Of a DNA stretch of 64,000 nt, positions 17,535 to 29,900 are shown in pieces (within the stretch, counting starts at the first letter, position 1; the number at the start of each line of letters is the position of its first letter). The notes below the pieces were generated by a model. That model did no database searches. It saw only the letters and a program-made list of their open reading frames with translations, and was not told the origin of the DNA. Location: contig NZ_CP015423.1 in NCBI RefSeq assembly GCF_001719045.1, positions 2,006,001 through 2,070,000 of the forward strand. The letters are read 5' to 3'. Made by a program: the position numbers and the translations under genes. The DNA comes from Paenibacillus polymyxa. GTDB lineage: Bacteria > Bacillota > Bacilli > Paenibacillales > Paenibacillaceae.

Positions 17535-17780
17535 TCATAACCATTTCCTCAATATACTGAATGTCGCATATAACGTGCTTAAATGATCAATTTTCTTTTT
17601 CAAAGAATTATCTCTAATAATCTGTCCATCTTTAGTCCATTGTCCATATATTTGAACTAACCACCCTGTAGTTCGTGAGAGTTCAAGAAGTGCTGTGCCA
17701 TTATATCTCTAGCTAGTTTATTAATTCTCTTTTTTTGTTCGAATGATAGCTTGATTTTACTTCATTCTTTAAATAGTGAA
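17535..17780 (-). pseudogene. Frameshifted remnant of an unrecognised gene near the left end
   Basis: Two overlapping minus-strand frames join into one coding-like sequence. KIKLSFEQKKRINKLARDIM followed by AQHFLN is in one frame. SRTTGWLVQIYGQWTKDG, then IIRDNSLKKKIDHLS to a final RKWL is in another, with stop at 17535. The switch lies near 17680, and an in-frame stop precedes the first part. Composition is helical and basic. I do not recognise the family; it is part of the element cargo. The rest of 17478-17921 shows nothing else convincing. Confidence 0.4.
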
Positions 17781-17921
17781 CTTATGGAATGGTTTGATTC
17801 TTAGTATACCAAAGGTAAACTACGATTTCTGTTGTGTTTTGTCGATTTTCCAATAAATTGAAATCGTTGCTCAGCGGAACTTGACGTCAGATTCCTGTGG
17901 TGGATTTTTCCCTTTCATTTG

Positions 17922-17980
17922 GAAAAAACACCCGGCAGGATGCGTACCGAGAGAAATACGGCATACACCCAAGCCGGGTA
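17922..17980 (-). terminator. Terminator of the pmx operon
   Basis: Minus strand: CCCGGC and GCCGGG enclose an inner stem ATGCCGTA / TACGCAT, and the outer stem is followed by TGTTTTTT. It starts about 5 bp after the pmxE stop codon. Confidence 0.82.
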
Positions 17981-17985
17981 AGGGA

Positions 17986-20900
17986 TTAGAAAATAATATC
18001 AATGGCCTCTAGCACATCTTGCTCCTGTTCGGATTGCCCGTTCAGGGAAATATCCTTCAACAGCACCGAAGGCTGTTCGCAAATTTGGGTGATGATCACG
18101 AGCAGGTCCTGAGCGAAATTGTCGATCAGATTGCGCGTAAACAACTTGGTGGCATATTCAAACTGCCCGTTCATTCCCTCATCCAGCAACGAAATGACCA
18201 AGGTAAGATCAAATTGGGAAACCGTATGAGTTTCCGGATAAGATTCGATCTTGATATCCCCGAAGCTTTGAACATTATCTTCCTTGGTTTCCAGAACAAA
18301 CATGATATCGAATACAGGATTGCGGCTTTGATCTCGCGGCGCCTGCAGCTTTTTCACAAGCTCCTCGAACGGATAATCCTGGTGGTCGTAGGCCCCCAGC
18401 ATCGTTTCTTTGACTTCGTTCAAGTAAGCGAGGAACATCTTCTCCCCGGACGGATAATGGCGAATCGCCAAAGTGTTGACAAACATTCCGATGAGCGGCT
18501 CCAGGTCGGCATGTGTGCGGCCCGAAACCGGTATGCCTACAATGAAGTCTTCTTGTCCTGAGTACTTGCTGAGCAGGATTGAATAGGCCGCCAATAACAC
18601 CATATAAAGGGTGGCACCGTTCTCATCGGCGATGCGCTGCAAGCTATCGGTCATCTGCTTGTCGATGCTGAAAGGCAGCACATCTCCCTCAAAGCTGCGA
18701 GCGGCAGGTCTGACAAAGTCCGTAGGCAATTCAAGCGTTGGCAGTTCGCCTTCCAGCACGTCCAGCCAGTAGGCTTCCTGACGTTTCAGCCGCTCTTTTA
18801 CAGGTTCGGACTGCTGCCAAGCGGCAAATTCCTTGTATTGAATCCGAAGCGGTTCCAGAGTCTCACCGTTATACAGGCGCAGCAACTCTTCGACGAAGAT
18901 GCCCATCGACATGCCATCCGTGACGATATGATGAATGTCCAGCATGAGCAGATGCCGTTCCGCTTCCCATTCGACTAAGCCCACACGCAACAGCGGCGGC
19001 CGCTCCAAATCAAAGACGCGCACAAAGCCGTCTACGATGCTCTTCGTTTCACTTTCCGTCGCTTTCGTATACTCGACGGCAAACTTCAAGTCCGGATAAA
19101 CTCGTTGTACCGGTTCGCCGTCGACCATTTCGAAGCCGGTTCGCAAAATTTCGTGACGAGCTATCAATCCTTTGAGCGCCGCCTCGAATTGATTCCGTTC
19201 CAAGCGCCCGACGAGAACCGTCATGCCGGACATGTTGTAGCTAAGCTCGGCGCCTTCCATCTGCTGCTGGATGTACAGCCGTTTTTGCACGGAGGAAAGC
19301 GGATAGTAATCCCTCTTATCCAGAACCGGAATGGAGAGGTGTTCCTGCCGCTCCAATTGGCTGATCGCTTCGGCCATCGCTTCGATGGTCGAGTGCCGGA
19401 ACACATCGCGCAGCGGCAGGTCCACGCTCAGCTCCTTGTGCACCTTGCTGACCAGCGTCGTCGCCCGCAGGGAATGCCCGCCGAGGTCGAAGAAGTTGTC
19501 CGTCACGCCAATCGTGACCGGTCCGAGCACGTCCTGCCAGATGGCGACCAGTTTCGCCTCCAGTTCGGTGCACGGCGCCACGTATTCGCGGCCTGCGCTT
19601 GCTCCCCCTTCCGGCGCCGGCAGCACCTTCCGGTCGATTTTCCCGTTCGGCGTCAGAGGCAGGCGCTCCAGCTCGACGAAGTACGACGGGATCATGTAAC
19701 CCGGCAGCTCGCTGGAGATCGCCCGTTTCAGGTCTGCCGCCGTCAGTTCGCCATCCGTTGTGTAGTACGCGCACAGCGCTTTCTGCCCGTTCGCGTCACT
19801 TCGAACCAGCACCACCGCTTCGCGCACGCCTTCCACCCGCAGCAGCTGCGACTCGATCTCGCCCGTCTCGATCCGGTAGCCCCGGATTTTCGCCTGGTTG
19901 TCGATCCGGCCGATGAAGTCCACGTTGCCGTCCTCCATCCACCGCGCCAAGTCTCCCGTGCGGTACAGTCGCTCGCCCGCGGCGAACGGGCTGTCTACGA
20001 ACTTCTCTTCCGTCAGCTCCGGACGGTTCAAGTACCCGCGCGCCACTCCGACTCCGCCGATGACCAGCTCGCCCAGCACCCCGACCGGCACCGGGTTCAG
20101 ATGCGCATCCACGATGTAGAATTTCGCATTCAGCCACGCTTTGCCGATCGGCACATTGCCTGTCTGCGGCAGCTTCGCCAGCTCCTCGTCGTAGAAGCTG
20201 GAGTCGATCGCCGCTTCCGTCACGCCGTATGCGTTGATGATCCGGAACAACGAGCCGAAGCGTTCCTGCAAGGTCCGGTAATCCGCCACGCTGCAGCTGT
20301 CCGAGCTCGTGATCAACAGCTCCATCCAGCTCATATCCAGCCGCTGCTCGTGCACGTACTCCAGGAACGGCACGATCAGCGCCGGCGTCGATTCGAAGAT
20401 GGTGACCCGCTCCCGCTCCATCCAGTGGTGCAGACGAGACGGATCGATCCGGTCGTCCTTCGGCACAATCACCATCGTGCCTCCGTTGTACAGCGTCCGC
20501 GCGATATCTCCCACGAACACGTCAAACGAGAAGCTTGCGAGCTGCAGCAGCCGCACCGGGAACTGATCCAACCGGTATTCCCGCCGGTAGCCCGCCGCCG
20601 TATTCACCAGGCTGCGGTGCTCGATCATCACGCCCTTCGGCTTGCCCGTCGTTCCCGACGTGTAGATCACGTACGCCAGGTCCTCTGGACGGGCTTCATG
20701 GAAGCTGTCGGTGCCAACATTCTGATGGCTCTCATCGCCGTCGTCCACAGCATCCGTCAGCTTGCCGGAGACCATGCCGGAGCCAATCGGCGCATTCGTC
20801 CGCTCCTCGCTGTACGAAGTTTCGTCGTCGAGGTACAGCACCGCCGCCAGCGCCAGCTCCTCTTCGTCGAGCCAGGCTTCGGCACGCTCTCGCAGCGCCG

Positions 20901-23900
20901 TTTGCGTCAGCAGTACCTTCGCTCCGCTGTCTTCGAGCATGAACCGCACGCGCTCCGCCGGGTAATCCGGGTCGAGCGGCACATATGCCCCACCCGCTTT
21001 CCAGACGGCCAGAACGGCCACCAGCAAGTCCACCGAACGCTCGGCGAGAATGCCAACGATCGTCTCCCGGCCGATGCCGCTTGCACGCAGCGTGGCCGCC
21101 AAGCGGTTCGCCCGCTCGTTCAGCTCCGCATACGTCAGCCGGTCGTTCTCGTACACGACGGCCGCCTCTTCCGGCGTGCGCTCCGCCTGTTCCTCGAACA
21201 GCCGGTGGAACGCGGCCGCAGGAGCCGCTTCCGGCTGCGCCGGGTTAAACGCGCCGAGAATTTGCTCTTTTTCCGCCGGTGTCAAAATGCCCAGCTCGGC
21301 AATAGTCGCCGACGGGTTGCGGAGAATGGATTCAAGCAGCTGCAAGTAGTGAGCGGCCAATTTCTCCACCGTCTCGGTTTTATAAAGAGCAGTGGCGTAT
21401 TCAAACAGATATTCCAAGCCTTCCTCGATCTCCGTGACGTCCAAGCTGAGATCGAATTTAGAAACAATTTCTTCGCTGGCATACGTCGACAAATGGAGTC
21501 CGGGAAGCTGGATTTCCAAATTCTCTGTATTCTGCAAAGCAAACATCGTATCGAACAGCGGATTGCGGCTTAAATCGCGAGCCACGTTCACCTTATCCAC
21601 CAGTTCCTCAAACGGATAATTCTGATGTTCAAAAGCGCCCAGCGTCGTCTCCTTGATTTCCTTCAAGTAGTCAAGGAACGTCTTACCGGCAGCCGGATAA
21701 CTGCGGATGGCCAGGGTATTAACGAACATCCCGATCAGCGGCTGAACGTCGCTGTGATTTCTTCCCGCAATCGGCGTACCGACCACCACGTCTTCTTGCC
21801 CTGTATATTTATGCAATAATATTGTATAACCAGCAAGCAGAACCATGTAAAGTGTTGCGCCGTTCTCGGCTGCAAGCCGTTTCAGACCCTCGCTTTGCTC
21901 GCTATGCATAAACAATTGCAGCGTGCGGCCCTCGTAGCTCTGCATAGCCGGGCGCGGATAGTCCGTCGGCAATTCCAAAACCGGCAGCTCTCCGCGGAAC
22001 ATGTCGAGCCAGTAGGCTTCCTGCTTGGCAAGCTGAGCTTTCTGCTCGTCCGATTGCTGCCATACCGCATAATCTTTGTACTGAATGCGGAGCGGCTCCA
22101 ACTGCTCCCCGCTGTACAAGCGGACGAACTCTTCGATCAGTACGTCAATCGAAACGCCGTCAGATACGATATGATGCGTATCGAACATTAGAATGTGCCG
22201 GTCCGGCGCCAGTTCGGCAAGGCCTACCCGCAGAAGTGGCGGCTTCGCTAGATCAAACGGACGAACGAATTGGCGCACCGTTTCTTCCGCCTGCTCCCCG
22301 CTGATCTGCACATATTCCACCTGGAAGGCGGCTTCTTCGTAAATCCGCTGAACCGCTTCGCCTTTTACCATCTCAAAGCCGGTACGCAGCGTTTCATGAC
22401 GAGCTACGAGCCCGCGGAACGCTTCTTCAAACCGCTGCCGATCGAGCTCCCCTTCGAGCAGCATAGCTCCCGGTATGTTGTAGCTCAGCTCGGCTCCTTC
22501 CAGCTGGTTCAAGATATAGAGACGTTTCTGAGCGGAAGAGAGCGGATAATACTCGCTAGGTTCCGCAGCCGGAATAGCCGTGAACGAGCCGATCTCCAGC
22601 CGCTCCATAGCCGCGGCCATTTCCTCAACCGTCGAGTAGCGGAATACGTCGCGAAGCGGGAATTCAACGCCTAGCTCCTTATGCATTTTGCTGACAAGTG
22701 TCGTCGCCCGCAGGGAGTGTCCGCCGAGGTCGAAGAAGTTGTCCGTTACGCCTACCGCCTTCTCCCGAACAAGCACATCCTGCCAAATGGCGGCCAGCTT
22801 CGCCTCCAGTTCGGTGCGCGGCGCCACGTATTCGCGGCCTGCGCTTGCTCCCCCTTCCGGTGCCGGCAGCGCCTTCCGGTCGATTTTCCCGTTCGGCGTC
22901 AGAGGCAGGCGCTCCAGCTCGACGAAGTACGACGGGATCATGTAACCCGGCAGCTCGCTGGAGATCGCCTGTTTCAGGTCCGCCGCCGTCAAGCCTTCTT
23001 CCGCTGTATAATAAGCGCACAAAGCTTTCTGACCTTCTTGATCTTCCCTGACGACGACGACCGCTTCCTTCACGCCACCTACACTCAGCAGCTTCGCTTC
23101 GACTTCGCCCGTCTCAATCCGGTACCCCCGGATTTTCGCCTGGTTGTCGATCCGGCCGATGAAGTCCACGTTGCCGTCCTCCATCCACCGCGCCAAGTCT
23201 CCCGTGCGGTACAGCCGCTCGCCCGCGGCGAACGGGCTGTCTACGAACTTCTCTTCCGTCAGCTCCGGACGGTTCAAGTACCCGCGCGCCACTCCGACTC
23301 CGCCGATGACCAGCTCGCCCAGCACCCCGACCGGCACCGGGTTCAGATGCGCGTCTACGATGTAGAATTTCGCATTCAGCCACGCTTTGCCGATCGGCAC
23401 ATTGCCTGTCTGCGGCAGCTTCTCCAGCGGCTCGTCGTAGAAGCTTGAGTCGATCGCCGCTTCCGTCACGCCGTAAGCGTTGATGATCCGGAACAACGAG
23501 CCGAAGCGTTCCTGCAAGGTCCGGTAATCCGCCACGCTGCAGCTGTCCGAGCTCGTGATCAACAGCTCCATCCAGCTCATATCCAGCCGCTGCTCGTGCA
23601 CGTACTCCAGGAACGGCACGATCAGCGCTGGCGTCGATTCGAAGATGGTGACCCGCTCCCGCTCAATCCAGTAGTGCAGACGAGACGGATCGATCCGGTC
23701 GTCCTTCGGCACGATCACCATCGTGCCTCCGTTGTACAGCGTCCGCGCGATATCTCCCACGAACACGTCGAACGAGAAGCTGGCGAGCTGCAGCAGCCGC
23801 ACCGGGAACTCATCCAACCGGTATTCCCGCCGGTAGCCCGCCGCCGTGTTCACCAGGCTGCGGTGCTCGATCATCACGCCCTTCGGCTTGCCCGTCGTTC

Positions 23901-26900
23901 CCGACGTATAGATCACGTACGCCAGATCCTCCGGACGGGCTTCATGGAAGCTGTCGGTGCCAACGTTCTGATGGCTCTCATCGCCGTCGTCCACAGCATC
24001 CGTCAGCTTGCCGGAGACAATGCCGGAGCCAATCGGCGCATTCGCCCGCTCCTCGCTGTACGACGCTTCGTCGTCCAGGTACAGCACCGCCGCCAGAGCC
24101 AGCTCCTCTTCGTCGAGCCAGGCTTCGGCACGCTCTCGCAGCGCCGTTTGCGTCAGCAGTACCTTCGCTCCGCTGTCTTCGAGCATGAACCGCACGCGCT
24201 CCGCCGGGTAATCCGGGTCGAGCGGCACATACGCCCCGCCCGCTTTCCAGACGGCCAGCACGGCCACCAGCAAGTCCACCGAACGCTCAGCGAGAATGCC
24301 GCCGATCGACTCCCGGCCGATGCCGCTTGCGCGCAGCGTAGCCGCCAAGCGGTTCGCCCGCTCGTTCAGCTCCGCATACGTCAGCCGGTCATTCTCGTAC
24401 ACGACAGCCGCCTCTTCCGGCGTGCGCTCCGCCTGTTCCTCGAACAGCCGGTGGAACGCGGCCGCAGGAGCCGCTTCCGGCTGCGCCGGGTTAAACGCGC
24501 CGAGAATTTGCTCTTTTTCCGCCGGTGTCAAAATGCCCAGCTCGGCAATAGTCGCCGACGGGTTGCGGAGAATGGATTCAAGCAGCTGCAAGTAGTGAGC
24601 GGCCAATTTCTCCACCGTTTCGGTTTTATAAAGAGCAGTGGCGTATTCAAACAGATATTCCAAGCCTTCCTCGATCTCCGTGACGTCCAAGCTGAGATCG
24701 AATTTAGAAACAATTTCTTCGCTGGCATACGTCGACAAATGGAGTCCGGGAAGCTGGATTTCCAAATTCTCTGTATTCTGCAAAGCAAACATCGTATCGA
24801 ACAGCGGATTGCGGCTTAAATCGCGAGCCACGTTCACCTTATCCACCAGTTCCTCAAACGGATAATTCTGATGTTCAAAAGCGCCCAGCGTCGTCTCCTT
24901 GATTTCCTTCAAGTAGTCAAGGAACGTCTTACCGGCAGCCGGATAACTGCGGATGGCCAGGGTATTAACGAACATCCCGATCAGCGGCTGAACGTCGCTG
25001 TGATTTCTTCCCGCAATCGGCGTACCGACCACCACGTCTTCTTGCCCTGTATATTTATGCAATAATATTGTATAACCAGCAAGCAGAACCATGTAAAGTG
25101 TTGCGCCGTTCTCGGCTGCAAGCCGTTTCAGACCCTCGCTTTGCTCGCTATGCATAAACAATTGCAGCGTGCGGCCCTCGTAGCTCTGCATAGCCGGGCG
25201 CGGATAGTCCGTCGGCAATTCCAAAACCGGCAGCTCTCCGCGGAACATGTCGAGCCAGTAGGCTTCCTGCTTGGCAAGCTGAGCTTTCTGCTCGTCCGAT
25301 TGCTGCCATACCGCATAATCTTTGTACTGAATGCGGAGCGGCTCCAACTGCTCCCCGCTGTACAAGCGGACGAACTCTTCGATCAGTACGTCAATCGAAA
25401 CGCCGTCAGATACGATATGATGCGTATCGAACATTAGAATGTGCTGGTCCGGCGCCAGTTCGGCAAGGCCTACCCGCAGAAGTGGCGGCTTCGCTAGATC
25501 AAACGGACGAACGAATTGGCGCACCGTTTCTTCCGCCTGCTCCCCGCTGATCTGCACATATTCCACCTGGAAGGCGGCTTCTTCGTAAATCCGCTGAACC
25601 GCTTCGCCTTTTACCATCTCAAAGCCGGTACGCAGCGTTTCATGACGAGCTACGAGCCCGCGGAACGCTTTTTCAAACCGCTGCCGGTCGAGCTCCCCTT
25701 CGAGCAGCATAGCTCCCGGTATGTTGTAGCTCAGCTCGGCTCCTTCCAGCTGGTTCAAGATATAGAGACGTTTCTGAGCGGAAGAGAGCGGATAATACTC
25801 GCTAGGTTCCGCAGCCGGAATAGCCGTGAACGAGCCGATCTCCAGCCGCTCCATAACCGCGGCCATTTCCTCAACCGTCGAGTAGCGGAATACGTCGCGA
25901 AGCGGGAATTCAACGCCTAGCTCCTTATGCATTTTGCTGACAAGCGTCGTCGCCCGCAGGGAGTGTCCGCCGAGGTCGAAGAAGTTGTCCGTTACGCCTA
26001 CTGTCTTCTCCCGAACAAGCACATCCTGCCAAATGGCGGCCAGCTTCGCCTCCAGTTCGGTGCGCGGCGCCACGTATTCGCGGCCTCCGCCTTCCGGTGC
26101 CGGCAACGCCTTCCGGTCGATCTTTCCGTTCGGCGTCAGAGGCAGGCGCTCCAGCTCCACGAAGTACGACGGGATCATGTACCCCGGCAGCTCGCTGGCA
26201 ATCGCCCGCTTCAGGTCCGCCGCCGTCAAGCCTTCTTCCGCTGTATAATAAGCGCACAAAGCTTTCTGACCTTCTTGATCTTCCCTGACGACGACGACCG
26301 CTTCCTTCACGCCACCTACACTCAGCAGCTTCGCTTCAATTTCACCAAGCTCGATCCGATAGCCGCGAATTTTCACCTGGTTGTCGATCCGGCCGATGAA
26401 GTCCACGTTGCCGTCCGGCATCCAGCGCGCCAGGTCGCCCGTCCGGTACAGCCGCTCCCCAGCGGCGAACGGGCTGTCTACGAATTTCTCCGCCGTCAAA
26501 TCCGGGCGGTTCAAGTAACCGCGGGCCACACCCGCTCCGCCGATAACCAGCTCGCCCAACACCCCGATCGGCACCGGCTTCAGATTCGCATCCACGATGT
26601 AGAACTTGGCGTTCAGCCACGCTTTCCCGATCGGCACGCTGCCCGTCTTCGGCAGCTTCTCCAGCGGCTCGTCATAGAAGCTGGAGTCAATCGCCGCTTC
26701 CGTTACGCCGTAGCTGTTAATAATACGGAACTCCGAGCCGAAGCGCTCCTGCAAGGTGCGGTAATCCGCTACGCTGCACGCATCCGAGCTTGTGATCAGC
26801 AGCTGCATCGAGCTGAGCTCCAGACCCTCGGCATGCACATGCTCCATGAACGGCACGATCAGCGCCGGAGTCGATTCGAATACCGTCACGGCGTAGTCGC

Positions 26901-29900
26901 GAATCCAGCCGTAGAGGCGGGTTGGATCAATCCGGTCGTCCTTCGGCACGATGACCATCGTGCCGCCGTTGTACAGCGTCCGCGCAATGTCGCCGACGAA
27001 CACGTCGAACGAGAAGCTGGCGAGCTGCAGCAGCCGGATCGGGAACTGATCCAGGCGGTATTCCCGCCGGTAGCCCGCCGCCGTGTTCACCAGGCTGCGG
27101 TGCTCGATCATCACGCCCTTCGGCTTGCCCGTCGTACCGGAGGTGTAGATGACGTAAGCCAAATCGCGCGGCTTGTTCACATTCGCCGGATTCGATGCGA
27201 GATCCGCCGCTAGTACGTTCTTCTCGGCTTCTGCCGTGGCGGACGTTTCGGCAGAAGCCGTTTCCGCTTGCGCCAAAGCCTCCGCCTCTGCGCCTGCTTC
27301 GCCCACAGCCGCTCCGAGGCTGTACGTCGCGGCGTCGTCAAGCGCAAGCACCGTTTGCAGCACTAGAGCTCCGTCGCTGCGCCAAGCTTCCGCCTGCTCC
27401 AGAAGGCGGGTCTGTGTGAGCAGCACCGACGCCCCGCTGTCCGCGAGCATATACTCGATCCGCTCCGCCGGATAGTCCGGGTCGAGCGGCACATAAGCGC
27501 CGCCCGCTTTCCATACGGCGAGCACCCCGATCAACAGCTCCGCCGAACGGCCGGCCAGAATGCCGACCACCTGCTCCGGCTTCACCCCGCGCGCCCGCAG
27601 TGCATACGCCAGACGATTCGCTTTGGCGTTCAGCTCCGCATACGTCAGCTTGCTGTCTTCGTAGACAACCGCCAGCGCTCCCGGAGTGCGCTCCGCCTGC
27701 TCCTCGAACAGCTCGTGGAACGTTCTCTCTCTCCACGACTCATCCGCTTCCAAACCTGTACCCTCTGCGGCGGGTTGCTTCGCAAGAGCCGATGACGACA
27801 CGTCAAACCCGACCAGCAAATCATGCTTTTCGCTGTCCGTCAAGATATCCAAATCCGAAATCCGCGCACCCGGCTGAGCCAGGATCGACGCCAAAAGCTG
27901 CTCGTAATGACCCGCCAGCCGTACCATCGTTTCCTGTCTAAACAACGAGGTAGCGTACTCGATCTTGCAAACCAGCTCGTTATCGGCTTCCACGATATCA
28001 AGGCTAAGATCAAACTTTGCCGTCTTTTCCTCGATGTCGAACAGCGACCATTGCAAGCCTTCCAGGGTTAAATCCAAGCTTTCGTGCTTTTGCAAAGAAA
28101 ACATGGTGTCAAACAGAGGATTCCGGCTTAAATCCCGGCTCACCTGAAGAACTTCCACCAGCTCCTCGAACGGATAGTCCTGGTGCTCGTAGGCTCCAAG
28201 CGTCGTTTCCTTCACTTCCTGCAAGTAATCCAGGAACGTCCGCTCCGCCGCCGGACCCAAGCGAAGGGCCAGCGTATTGACGAACATGCCGATAATCGGC
28301 TGCAGGTCGGCGTGAGAACGGGCAGCAATCGGAGTGCCGACCACTATATCTTCCTGTCCCGCGTATTTATGAAGCAATACGGAGTACGCAGCCAGCAGAA
28401 GCATGTACAGCGTCGCCCCCGAATCGCCGGCAAGCCGTTTGAGAGCTTCGCTTTTCTCCGCATCCAGCGTAAACGTGAGCGTTTGACCGTCAAACTGCTG
28501 GACGGCCGGGCGGGAGAAGTCGAGAGGCAGCTCAAGAACCGGAAGCTCGGAGCTGAATACCCCGCGCCAGTATTCCTCCTGCCGTTTGATGCGCTGGCGC
28601 TGCTCCTCGGATTGCTGCCAAACGGCGTAATCCTTATATTGAATCCGCAGCTCCGGCAATTCTTCCCCATTGTAAAGCCGCACGAATTCGCGCAGCAGCA
28701 CGTCCATGGAAAGGCCGTCGGAACCAATATGATGAATATCCAGCGCGAGCAGGAATTTCTCTTTCTCCAGTTCGATCAGCAGGGCGCGCAGCAAAGGCGG
28801 CTGGGTCAGGTCAAAAGGCTGAATGAAGCCTTCAAGAATGGCCGCAACCTGATCTTCGCTTGCTTGAAGCTTCTCGACCTTGAAAGCTACGAGCGGATGA
28901 ATACGCTGAACCGGCTCCCCATTCACGATTTCAAAACCGGTGCGCAGCATATCATGCCGGGCCACCAAAGTTGTCAGCGCCTTTTCCACTTTGGCCTCGT
29001 TCAAAGCCCCTTCCAACTGCAAGGCACTTGGGAGGTTGTAATTCAGCTCCGAGCCATCCAGCTGGTGCAGGACGTACAGCCTTTTTTGCGCGGAGGAAAC
29101 CGGATAGTACGCTTTCTCTTCCGCTTTCGGAATCGAGCTGTGCCGCGTTTCTTCCAAGCTGGCAATAGCCCCGGCCATCGACTCTATCGTCGTATAGCGG
29201 AACACATCGCGCAGCGGAAGTTCGACGTTCATTTCCTTCTGAATCTTGCTGACAAGGTTCGTCGCCCGCAAGGAGTGGCCTCCGAGCTCGAAGAAATTGT
29301 CCAGGACTCCAATGCCGGAGTAGCCCAGCACTTCCTCCCAGATCTTCACAAGCTGGGACTCCGTCCGGTTACGCGGCGCTACGTATTCGACGCCCGTTTG
29401 CAAGCCGCCTTGCGGCTCCGGCAGCGCTTTGCGGTCCACTTTTCCGTTGGACGTCAGCGGGATGCGCTCCAGCTGCACGAAGTACGACGGGATCATGTAC
29501 CCCGGCATTTCCTGGGCCAGCGAGGTTCTCATTTCGCTGACCGTCAGCGTCCGGTCCGCCACAAAGTAGGCGACAAGCGCCTTCTCGCCCCCGCCGTCCT
29601 GACGGGCGAGCACCACCGCTTCTTCCACGCCCTCGACGTTCAGTAGCTGCGTCTCGATTTCGTCCAGCTCGATCCGGTACCCGCGGATTTTCACCTGATG
29701 ATCGATCCGGCCCAGGTATTCGATGTTGCCGTCCGGCAGCCAAGCCGCCAAGTCGCCCGAGCGGTACAGTTTCTCCCCCTCCACAAACGGGGAATCGACG
29801 AACTTCTCCGCCGTCAGATCTGGACGGTTCAGGTATCCTCTCGCAAGGCCTTCCCCGGCCACGTACATTTCGCCCGCTACGCCGATCGGCACAGGGCGGC

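Noticed and set aside
19105..21573. 822-codon open frame on the plus strand opposite pmxE, with similar long frames opposite pmxA
   Set aside because: Antisense shadow of G+C-rich NRPS coding. The translation is Arg/His/Gln-rich without domains, and it recurs wherever the module repeats recur.
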